From a virus, in the IMG/VR virus record IMGVR_UViG_3300025828_002535, positions 1 to 20,549 of that record: a DNA stretch of 20,549 nucleotides, one strand, 5' to 3'. Below, in pieces: positions 1-6,320 of this stretch. The position numbers and the translations under genes are program-made. How positions within the stretch are numbered: the first letter of the stretch is position 1; every line of letters starts with the position of its first letter. The notes beneath the pieces were generated by a model. That model did not search any database. It saw only the letters and a list, made by a program, of their open reading frames with translations, and was not told the DNA's origin.

Positions 1-1
1 T

Positions 2-133
2 GTCAATGAAGCAGAAGATACCGTCACCATTCTCTCTAAGTATATTGAGAACATGGAGACAAATGTGTCGAAGAAAAGACTTGACAATCTGATGCGAAGT
101 CTTTATAATGAAGCACTGTATATGGAAATGTAG
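2..133 (+). CDS. 47: Recombination endonuclease subunit gp47 (Mre11/SbcD-like), C-terminal fragment
   Basis: This is the last 43 codons of a gene entering from the left edge, read in frame 2 and ending at TAG 131-133. The peptide ends in ...RLDNLMRSLYNEALYMEM. It is a short helical tail of the kind that closes T4-like gp47, in which a conserved 'L..L...IY.EA' stretch is expected. gp47 is the Mre11-type nuclease that acts with the Rad50-like gp46 to resect double-strand breaks for recombination-dependent replication and to degrade host DNA. The identification rests mainly on position (gp46 follows at 796) and on this tail. The catalytic phosphoesterase domain lies outside the window. Confidence 0.72.
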   Translation, partial: VNEAEDTVTILSKYIENMETNVSKKRLDNLMRSLYNEALYMEM

Positions 134-160
134 ACATGATTCGTGAATGAGGTATAGGTT

Positions 161-643
161 ATGGCAAGTTGTGCTGACCAGATTGAAGAGATGTATGCTC
201 AAAAATTTAATACTGAGACAACATCAAGAAAGAACATTGGTGATTTTTATGTAAGGGGAGTGCCAATTAATGTTAAATCGAGTAATGTTGATAAGGATAA
301 TTATTCGCCAAATCTAATTAGTGCTAAACGAGCATGGGAATATTTGAAGGACTCTGAGAACAAACTCAAGTTTTTGTTTGTAAAGTATCGTGATGTGAAT
401 GGTTTTCCAAATATTTTGGAAGAATTGATGGTTGATGTAGAACAAATTGATTGGGATTGCTTGACGATTCAATGTCAAGGAAATGGTGTCATTCAGATGT
501 GCAAACCACTTAAACTTAATCCGAATGAAAATCGTGAACAATGGATGGCAAAGTTAAAAGATGAATACTTGTCATACATAGAGAGACAAAAAATAAAGTT
601 AAACAAACTTTCTGGTATGCTTAATGATGAAGTCTACCATTGA
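161..643 (+). CDS. HincII-like PD-(D/E)XK endonuclease domain protein, possibly catalytically altered
   Basis: This 160-residue protein starts at ATG 161 behind a purine-rich GAGGTATAGG. Its order of motifs resembles, from my memory of the sequence, the catalytic half of restriction endonuclease HincII: a GDFYV strand (Asp28), then PINVKSSN (Asn37-x-Lys39), then SPNLISAKRAW (49-59). Near the C-terminus there is an NREQWMAKLKDEYLSYIE segment, where HincII has a TREEWAKSYLKHF-like helix. In HincII the metal-binding set is Asp-(x)n-Asp-x-Lys. Here the second Asp corresponds to Asn37, so cleavage may be lost or changed. At 160 residues it is well short of HincII (about 258) and lacks the N-terminal part. 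It sits between 47 and the zinc-ribbon gene, overlapping the latter by 20 bases, which suggests an insertion into the 47-46 unit. The fold assignment is moderately supported; activity is unknown. Confidence 0.5.
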   Translation: MASCADQIEEMYAQKFNTETTSRKNIGDFYVRGVPINVKSSNVDKDNYSPNLISAKRAWEYLKDSENKLKFLFVKYRDVNGFPNILEELMVDVEQIDWDCLTIQCQGNGVIQMCKPLKLNPNENREQWMAKLKDEYLSYIERQKIKLNKLSGMLNDEVYH

Positions 644-818
644 GTATCTACACCACTTCACCTGTAGCGAGTGCATAGGTTGGTGGAGTATTGCAAGTCA
701 TGAGAACTATAGACCTAAGAAGATGTATTGTCCTCATTGTGGACACTACCATGAAAAAATTGAAAGACATGATGTAAGGACTGGTGAACCACAGTATGAT
801 TTATTTCAAGACGATTAG
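624..818 (+). CDS. Small zinc-ribbon protein
   Basis: This 64-residue protein has two CxxC knuckles: CSEC (residues 14-17) in an FTCSECIGWWSIA context and CPHC (35-38) followed by GH. This is a single treble-clef or zinc-ribbon module, probably binding one Zn(II). It starts at ATG 624 or the next codon, ATG 627. The Shine-Dalgarno sequence is poor, so it may be translated by coupling, since it overlaps the preceding gene by 20 bases. Its end overlaps the start of gene 46 by 23 bases. Similar small zinc-ribbon proteins sit beside 46/47 in marine T4-like phages as far as I recall. The role is unknown; nucleic-acid binding or help to the gp46/gp47 complex would be a guess from context. Confidence 0.75.
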   Translation: MMKSTIEYLHHFTCSECIGWWSIASHENYRPKKMYCPHCGHYHEKIERHDVRTGEPQYDLFQDD

Positions 819-2511
819 ATGGAAGAACTTTCTATCAACAGGCAATGTAAACACTGAAATCCAACTAAATCGTTCACCAAACACAATCGTTGTTGGTGAA
901 AACGGTGCGGGCAAGTCTACAATACTTGACGCATTATGTTATGTTTTGTTCAGCAAACCATTCCGTAGAATTTCAAAATCGCAACTACTTAATACTATCA
1001 ATCAACGAGACTTGATGGTAGAGATTGAGTTTAGTATTGGTAAGCAAGAATACATCATTAAGAGAGGTATGAAGCCTGCTAAGTTTGAAATCTATCAGAA
1101 TGGTAATCTATTAAACCAGCCAGGTTCAGTAAGAGATTATCAGAAGCAACTTGAAGAGACTATTCTCAAACTTAACTATAAATCTTTCACACAAATCGTT
1201 GTGTTGGGTGCATCTACATTTGTGCCTTTCATGCAGTTGACAGCGGCTAATCGTAGAGAGGTTATTGAAGACTTACTGGACATTAGTATCTTCTCTTCTA
1301 TGGGTAAGTTGTTGAAAGATAGGATTGCAGAGAACAAAGAAGATATTCGTGAAACTGAATATCAGATGCAGTTGGTTGAGAGTAAGATTGAGACACAGAA
1401 AGATTACATTCGTAAACTGAAAGAACAGAGTGATGATACCATTGCTACCTTTCAGAACATGATTGATGAATCAGAGAAAGAGATACAGTCTCTTACATCT
1501 AACAATGCTTGTATGATTACAAAAACAGAACTGCTACTTGAAAAGGTAAAGGACTCCGATTCTATTACACTTAAAAGTGGTAAGGTGTTTGACTTGATTA
1601 ATAAGTTAAGGAGCAAACATGACAAAGCGCACAAACGAATTGACTTCTTTGAAAGAAATGATGAATGCCCTACCTGTTCACAGGAGATTGAAGATTCTAT
1701 TAAGAGCAAGGTTATTGAGGACACAAATCAGATTATCGAAAAAGTCAAAGATGGTATACAAGAACTGGAAGAAGAATACAATACGCTACAGGAAAGACTT
1801 ACTGAGATACAAACTACTCAGCAAGAGGTCAGTGTTTTGCAGTCTAATGTTTCAACAAATCAATCAACAATTAAATCCTTGGAGAAGTCCGTTTCCAAGA
1901 ACCAAGGAGAAATTCAGCGAATACAAAGCGCAAATGCTGACGACACTGAGGCAAAAGATACTCTTGAAACATTACAGAGAGAAAATCAGACATTCTCTGA
2001 GAAGAAAGAAGAACTAATCAACGACAGAGAATTATTTGGTGTTGCTTCTGATATGCTGAAGGATGGTGGTATCAAAACCAAAATCATTCGACAGTATGTT
2101 CCGATTATGAACAAACTGATTAACAAGTATCTCGCCGCACTAGATTTCTTTGTAGCATTTGAGTTAGACGAGGAGTTCAATGAGATTATTAAGAGTAGGC
2201 ATCGTGACGAGTTTTCTTATGCTTCATTCTCTGAAGGGGAGAAGATGCGAATTGATTTGGCATTACTATTCACATGGCGTGCAATTGCTAAACTCAAAAA
2301 CTCTACTAACACTAACCTACTCATCTTGGATGAAGTCTTTGATGCTTCACTTGATACTGCTGGCTGTGATGAGTTTCTAAAACTGATTCATCAGTTGGGT
2401 GGTGAGACTAATGTGTTTGTCATCTCACATAAGGGTGATGTTCTGTCAGAGAAGTTTCGTAATCAGATTCGCTTTGAGAAAGTGAAGAACTTTAGTAGAG
2501 TAGCGGCATGA
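796..2511 (+). CDS. 46: Recombination endonuclease subunit gp46 (Rad50/SbcC-like ATPase)
   Basis: This 571-residue protein (T4 gp46 is about 560) shows the full SMC/Rad50 layout: Walker A GENGAGKST at 34-42, a long charged coiled coil broken by a zinc hook CPTC at 291-294, the ABC signature FSEGEK at 478-483, Walker B LLILDE at 508-513, and a late VISHKG histidine switch. With gp47 it forms the ATP-driven nuclease that resects DNA ends for recombination-primed replication and helps degrade host DNA. I chose ATG 796 rather than GTG 784: GGTGA lies 8 bases before ATG 796, and the protein then begins MIYFKTIRWKNF, as expected of the first strand of this family. The 3' end overlaps the next gene by ATGA. 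Confidence 0.97.
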   Translation: MIYFKTIRWKNFLSTGNVNTEIQLNRSPNTIVVGENGAGKSTILDALCYVLFSKPFRRISKSQLLNTINQRDLMVEIEFSIGKQEYIIKRGMKPAKFEIYQNGNLLNQPGSVRDYQKQLEETILKLNYKSFTQIVVLGASTFVPFMQLTAANRREVIEDLLDISIFSSMGKLLKDRIAENKEDIRETEYQMQLVESKIETQKDYIRKLKEQSDDTIATFQNMIDESEKEIQSLTSNNACMITKTELLLEKVKDSDSITLKSGKVFDLINKLRSKHDKAHKRIDFFERNDECPTCSQEIEDSIKSKVIEDTNQIIEKVKDGIQELEEEYNTLQERLTEIQTTQQEVSVLQSNVSTNQSTIKSLEKSVSKNQGEIQRIQSANADDTEAKDTLETLQRENQTFSEKKEELINDRELFGVASDMLKDGGIKTKIIRQYVPIMNKLINKYLAALDFFVAFELDEEFNEIIKSRHRDEFSYASFSEGEKMRIDLALLFTWRAIAKLKNSTNTNLLILDEVFDASLDTAGCDEFLKLIHQLGGETNVFVISHKGDVLSEKFRNQIRFEKVKNFSRVAA

Positions 2512-2828
2512 ATGAATACAATCCAGACAATTGGGTAATATTAAAAATTCCAACAGCACTGACCGTCAGTGGTTTCTTTTATAAGGTTCTTGCTGGATGG
2601 TCAGGTGGATATCTAGATGGCGATTCATGGAGAATGAATAGCGGTATCGTTAATTGCACCTATGAAGAAGGATATTACTTTTTCTATGGTGAATCTGGTA
2701 GTTGCTATATCTGTCACAAAGATAGTTATGGTTTACGAATGAATAATTCACACATTTATGAAAAATATAAAAATGTACTCACTCTAATGGATGAGAACAC
2801 AAACTGGTTAGAATTAGATTATGGGTAA
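2508..2828 (+). CDS. Conserved phage protein of unknown function
   Basis: This 106-residue protein begins MNEYNPDNWVILKI and contains YKVLAGWSGGYLDGDSW (25-41) and a later SCYICHKDSYGLRM segment (65-78). I recall similar short proteins in marine T4-like phages, always uncharacterised. It is rich in Tyr, Trp and Gly, has no signal peptide or membrane segment, and looks like a small beta-rich cytoplasmic protein. It has three cysteines, two of them as CxxC with His next to it (CYICH), but no second knuckle, so metal binding is not supported. It is coupled to gene 46 by an ATGA overlap and overlaps the next gene by 8 bases. Confidence 0.8.
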   Translation: MNEYNPDNWVILKIPTALTVSGFFYKVLAGWSGGYLDGDSWRMNSGIVNCTYEEGYYFFYGESGSCYICHKDSYGLRMNNSHIYEKYKNVLTLMDENTNWLELDYG

Positions 2829-3354
2829 ACGAAGTGATTTTGAAAGAGTAGAACGAGACTTCTATCCAACACCAGAAGCGGCTGTTCTACCCCTTTTACC
2901 GCATTTGCCACCAAACTGTCCTTTTGTAGAGCCTTGTGCTGGCGATGGAAAACTCATAGATATACTATGCAAATATGGACATGAGTGTGTGTTTGCTAGT
3001 GATATCGAACCTCAGAGAGATGATATTAGGAAAGCAGACTTTGAGGAACTTGGATACTTTGCATATCAGAAGGGTCATAAGATAATTACCAATCCACCTT
3101 GGAATCGAAAGATACTTCATCCGATGATTGAAAGATTCAGAGAAGTTGGTAAAGGTGCGTGGTTACTCTTTGATGCTGATTGGATGCATACAAAACAAGC
3201 AATACCTTATCTACCATATGTCAGTAAAATTGTAAGTATTGGTAGAGTAAAATGGATACCAGACAGCAACTCTACTGGTAAAGACAATTGTTGTTGGTAT
3301 TATTTTTCATCACTCAAAGCATACAGAACAGAATTTTATGGGAGAACAGAATGA
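2821..3354 (+). CDS. SAM-dependent methyltransferase with NPPW motif (probable DNA N6-adenine type)
   Basis: This 177-residue protein begins with the phage-typical RDFYPTPEAA (12-21). SAM-binding motif I follows as VEPCAGDGKL (36-45), then an acidic residue at the end of strand 2 (SDIEP, 60-64), and motif IV ITNPPW (89-94). NPPW/NPPY is the amino-methyltransferase signature that holds the exocyclic amine of adenine (or cytosine N4, or a protein amide). The order motif I then NPPW in a compact protein without an obvious recognition domain fits small phage orphan methyltransferases. Whether the target is DNA is inferred. It overlaps its neighbours by 8 bases (5') and ATGA (3'). The cysteine pair near 157-158 (NCCWYYFS) is unexplained. 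Confidence 0.82.
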   Translation: MGKRSDFERVERDFYPTPEAAVLPLLPHLPPNCPFVEPCAGDGKLIDILCKYGHECVFASDIEPQRDDIRKADFEELGYFAYQKGHKIITNPPWNRKILHPMIERFREVGKGAWLLFDADWMHTKQAIPYLPYVSKIVSIGRVKWIPDSNSTGKDNCCWYYFSSLKAYRTEFYGRTE

Positions 3355-3878
3355 AACTTGATTTGATTGGAAGTATGGATGAGAGATTGAGAGTTCATAG
3401 TGAACCTTTCGATTTTCAAAATCCACAGATGGACGCTAATGAGTTATTTGAAAATCTAAAAGAGACAATGATTGAAAACAATGGTGTAGGGTTGTCTGCT
3501 ATTCAGTGTGGTATTCCATTGAGAGTTTTTGTGATGGGAAGTCCTACTGACCCTGACAATATTGCTGGAGTTTTTAATCCAAAAATTGTTGACTCATCCA
3601 AAGAAACAACACTAGAGGAAGAAGGATGCTTGACATTCCCAGGCCTTTATGTTAAAGTAAAAAGATATGATTGGATTCGTGTAAGATACACCACACAAGA
3701 GGGTGTAACTGACACAATAAAGTTTGGTGGAATGACTGCTAGAATTTTTCAGCATGAACTCGACCATTGTAACGGCATTCTGTATACAACGAGAGCAAAT
3801 AGGTATCACCTTGAGCAAGCGAAAAAACAGAAAGCAAAACTTGATAAACTAAGGAAAAAGCATAGGATGGTAGCATGA
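3351..3878 (+). CDS. def: Peptide deformylase
   Basis: This 175-residue protein removes the N-formyl group from nascent proteins. All three family motifs are present: GVGLSAIQ (45-52, for GxGLAAxQ), EGCLTFPG (91-98) with the metal-binding Cys93, and QHELDHCNG (134-142) with metal ligands His135 and His139 and catalytic Glu136. The start is ATG 3351, which forms an ATGA overlap with the preceding stop and has GGAGAA 4 bases upstream of it. The open frame extends further upstream but is not needed. The C-terminus is Lys-rich (about 155-172). Deformylases are recurrent auxiliary genes of marine myophages, where they may keep processing of phage or photosystem proteins going late in infection. 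Confidence 0.96.
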   Translation: MKLDLIGSMDERLRVHSEPFDFQNPQMDANELFENLKETMIENNGVGLSAIQCGIPLRVFVMGSPTDPDNIAGVFNPKIVDSSKETTLEEEGCLTFPGLYVKVKRYDWIRVRYTTQEGVTDTIKFGGMTARIFQHELDHCNGILYTTRANRYHLEQAKKQKAKLDKLRKKHRMVA

Positions 3879-4240
3879 TTGCTGGTAAAGTGTGGGGAAC
3901 TACAGAACTTATCGAAGCAAATGGAGTTCTGGAGTTTCATAGGATTGAAACAGATGCAGGCGGCGTCTGCTCAAAGCATTTGCATGAATATAAGTGGAAT
4001 GGTTTCTTTGTAGAATCTGGTAAACTTCTCATTCGTGTATGGCAAAAAGACTATGACTTGGTTGATGAAACTATTCTCGGCCCAGGCGATTTTACAAAAG
4101 TAAAGCCTGGCGTGTATCATCAATTTGAGTGTTTGGAAGATGCAATCGCATATGAACTATACTGGGCTGAATTTAATCATAACGATATTAAGCGTGAGAG
4201 CGTAGGATACATGGGAGATGAATATGAGTTACATAGATGA
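3875..4240 (+). CDS. Single-domain cupin protein (mannose-6-phosphate-isomerase-like)
   Basis: This 121-residue protein is one cupin barrel. Cupin motif 1 appears as GGVCSKHLHEYKWNGFFVESG (split: His35, His37, Glu47) and motif 2 as GDFTKVKPGVYHQFE (71-85, His82). Together these give the usual 3-His/1-Glu metal site. The general look (stronger resemblance to small C-terminal cupins of mannose-6-phosphate isomerase/GDP-mannose pyrophosphorylase) suggests sugar or sugar-phosphate handling, but single-domain cupins are functionally diverse. It starts at ATG 3875 (ATGA overlap) with AGGA 7 bases upstream, and overlaps the next gene. No partner is obvious; the downstream nucleotidylyltransferase fusion could belong to the same pathway. 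Confidence 0.85.
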   Translation: MIAGKVWGTTELIEANGVLEFHRIETDAGGVCSKHLHEYKWNGFFVESGKLLIRVWQKDYDLVDETILGPGDFTKVKPGVYHQFECLEDAIAYELYWAEFNHNDIKRESVGYMGDEYELHR

Positions 4241-4400
4241 TTTGAAAGCAATTCTAAACAATGAGATTAAGGTTGCAGAAAGCAAACTACAACCACATGA
4301 TACTGGACACATTAGCACAGCAATCAGTTATATGAAGAGCCGTCTTGTGGAAATTGAAAATACTGAAAAAGAATTGAGAGGAGATAATTTAGATGGCTAA
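4224..4400 (+). CDS. Small helical protein of unknown function
   Basis: This 58-residue protein begins MSYIDDLKAIL and is mostly amphipathic helix with charged residues; I do not recognise it. I prefer ATG 4224 to ATG 4218 because GGGAG at 4213-4217 then lies 6 bases upstream, a normal distance. It overlaps the cupin gene by 17 bases and the following kinase gene by 8 bases, so it sits within a translationally coupled series, which supports its being real. There is no metal, membrane or catalytic signature. Confidence 0.65.
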   Translation: MSYIDDLKAILNNEIKVAESKLQPHDTGHISTAISYMKSRLVEIENTEKELRGDNLDG

Positions 4401-5181
4401 AACAATTCTTGTCATGGGCCTGCCCGGCTCTGGTAAAACAACATTTGCAAATAAGTTGCGACAGAAACTTGGTGACTGTGACCATTTCAATGCTGATGAA
4501 GTTCGCAAGCGATTTGACGATTGGGATTTTAGTGAAGAAGGTCGTATGCGTCAAGCAGAAAGAATGAGAGTGCTTGGTGCTGAATCTGATAAGCAGTGGG
4601 CTATTCTTGATTTTGTATGCCCAAAGACAGAGTATCGTCATATCGTCATGCCTGATGTTTCTGTATTCATGGATACTATTGAAGAGGGTCGTTATGAGGA
4701 TACAAACAAGATGTTTGACTATCCTGTAAATGAAATGGGAACAGTAACGACAGATTATCACTTTGATAAGTTTGATTCGGATGCACAATCTGATTTGGTA
4801 TCAAAGGATTTACAGCCGTTTGACTGGAGAAAAGAAACGGTGCAGATGTTGGGTAGATGGCAACCATGGCACGATGGACACACAGAACTATTTAAGCGGT
4901 GTCTAGCAAAGACTGGACAGGTCTGTATTCAAGTGCGTGATGTGCAAGGATGGGATAACAGCAATCCATTTGACTTTGAACAAGTAAAGCGAAATATTAT
5001 CAAAGGTTTGAGCGAAAAGGGCTTTACACATGGTAAGGAATATGTTATTATGCTCGTTCCGAATATTGTAAACATCACCTATGGACGCAAGGTGGGATAT
5101 GCTATTGAGCAAGAACACTTTGATGAAAAGGTAGAGAATATTTCTGCAACTGCTATTAGAGCGAAAATGGGATTGAAGTGA
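4393..5181 (+). CDS. APS-kinase-like / nucleotidylyltransferase fusion protein
   Basis: This 262-residue two-domain protein has a P-loop GLPGSGKTT (9-17) at the N-terminus, followed by NADEVRKRF and DFSEEGRMRQAERMR. These match the substrate-binding pattern of adenylylsulfate (APS) kinases. From about residue 150 there is a HIGH-superfamily nucleotidylyltransferase domain: GRWQPWHDGH (HDGH at 160-163) and ISATAIR (250-256), the two ATP/CTP-binding signatures. Similar fusions occur in marine T4-like phages, commonly annotated as adenylylsulfate kinase or cytidylyltransferase. The real substrate is unknown: sulfate activation, a sugar nucleotide or a phospho-cofactor are all possible. A good AGGAG lies 9 bases before ATG 4393. 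The gene ends in a GTGA overlap with the DNA methyltransferase. Confidence 0.9.
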   Translation: MAKTILVMGLPGSGKTTFANKLRQKLGDCDHFNADEVRKRFDDWDFSEEGRMRQAERMRVLGAESDKQWAILDFVCPKTEYRHIVMPDVSVFMDTIEEGRYEDTNKMFDYPVNEMGTVTTDYHFDKFDSDAQSDLVSKDLQPFDWRKETVQMLGRWQPWHDGHTELFKRCLAKTGQVCIQVRDVQGWDNSNPFDFEQVKRNIIKGLSEKGFTHGKEYVIMLVPNIVNITYGRKVGYAIEQEHFDEKVENISATAIRAKMGLK

Positions 5182-6320
5182 AGTATACGCCCTACACATT
5201 AGAAGATGTAAAGAAAGCATCTGCACAGAAGAAGTTCTCTGTCATCAGTTTATTCGCTGGTGGTGGAGGCTCTTCCACAGGTTATCGACTTGCTGGTGGA
5301 GACATTCGACTTATCAATGAGTTTGTTGAAGCCGCAGTCGAAACCTATACTGCTAACTTTCCTGATACACCAGTTCTGGTGGATGATATCAAAAAGTATA
5401 GTGGACAAGACTTTCTTGATAAGACAGGACTAAAGGAAGGTGAGTTAGACATTCTAGATGGCTCGCCTCCTTGTTCTGCTTACTCTGTTTCTTCTATGGT
5501 GTCTCGTAATCAAGAGGGATGGAACAAGACTAAAAATTACTCAGATGGTAAAAAGGTAGAGAACATCGAAGATTTGTTTCTTGAGTTCATTCGTGTAGCA
5601 GAGGTTATCAAACCAAAGGTAATTGTTGCTGAGAATGTCAAGGGAATCACAATGGACTTTGCTAAACCAAAGTTGCGACAATTTGTCAATGCATTTGAAA
5701 GCATTGGTTACAATATGTCTTATAAGGTAATGTCCGCCGCTGATTATGGAGTTCCACAGCATAGAGAAAGAACAATCTTTATTGGTATTCGTGATGATGT
5801 ATGCTCTAAGGTTGGTTTGACCTTTCTCAACATTCATGGTATTTTTCCAGAACCATTTAGTGAGCGTATTCGATTTGAGGATGCGCTACAAGGATTAGAG
5901 AATGATGAAGAGCAAGCAAAGATGCTTGAGGACTATCTCAAAGATTCTTGGCAATGGAAATTTGTTGAACCTATTCCTTTCAGACCCAACAGGTATCTCA
6001 AAGCATCTAATCCCATGTTCAAAGAAACCAATCCAAAGGGTTCATGTTTCAATATGATTCGTTGCAGTCCAGATTTGCCTTGTCCTACACTAACTCAGAC
6101 TGGACAAAAGAAGGGTATGTCAGGCATCATACATTATGAAGCAAATCGCAAACTGACTATCAATGAAATGAAAAGAGCAATGGCGCTACCAGATGATTAC
6201 ATTTTGACAGGTGACTTTGATGCACAAGCAGAACGCATTGGTAGAATGGTTGCCCCTAAGATGATGAAAGAGATTGCTGGTTCAATCTATGAGAAGGTAT
6301 TGGAGAAGTATAATGGCTGA
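5178..6320 (+). CDS. C5-cytosine DNA methyltransferase family; candidate carboxymethyltransferase
   Basis: This 380-residue protein has the m5C methyltransferase motifs in canonical order: I SLFAGGGGSSTGY (24-36), IV GSPPCS (95-100) with catalytic Cys99, VI AENVKG (151-156), VIII PQHRERTIFIG (193-203), a variable target-recognition region (about 205-320), IX LTINEMKRAMALPDDY, and X RIGRMVAP (353-360). In classical enzymes motif X reads GN; here it is Gly355-Arg356. The start is GTG 5178, overlapping the previous stop (GTGA), with GGGA 5 bases upstream; no ATG lies before motif I. The next gene, a CmoA homologue, starts inside this one. What is seen is a complete cytosine-C5 alkyltransferase; that its donor is carboxy-SAM rather than SAM is inferred from Arg356 and the neighbour. 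A plain methyltransferase remains possible. The DNA target sequence cannot be read from the protein. Confidence 0.96.
   Translation: MKYTPYTLEDVKKASAQKKFSVISLFAGGGGSSTGYRLAGGDIRLINEFVEAAVETYTANFPDTPVLVDDIKKYSGQDFLDKTGLKEGELDILDGSPPCSAYSVSSMVSRNQEGWNKTKNYSDGKKVENIEDLFLEFIRVAEVIKPKVIVAENVKGITMDFAKPKLRQFVNAFESIGYNMSYKVMSAADYGVPQHRERTIFIGIRDDVCSKVGLTFLNIHGIFPEPFSERIRFEDALQGLENDEEQAKMLEDYLKDSWQWKFVEPIPFRPNRYLKASNPMFKETNPKGSCFNMIRCSPDLPCPTLTQTGQKKGMSGIIHYEANRKLTINEMKRAMALPDDYILTGDFDAQAERIGRMVAPKMMKEIAGSIYEKVLEKYNG

Noticed and set aside
784-795. GTG start for gene 46 four codons upstream of ATG 796
   Set aside because: The AAGGA before it is only 3 bases away, and the ATG at 796 has GGTGA at a normal distance and gives the expected family N-terminus.
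1173-1182. TATAAATC resembling a late promoter
   Set aside because: It lies inside the conserved part of gene 46, differs from the consensus in the last base and has no gene start after it.
1619-2017. 132-codon open frame inside gene 46
   Set aside because: It lies wholly within the coiled-coil region of gp46 in another frame, is Lys/Arg-rich as shifted coiled-coil codons tend to be, and has no recognisable motif.
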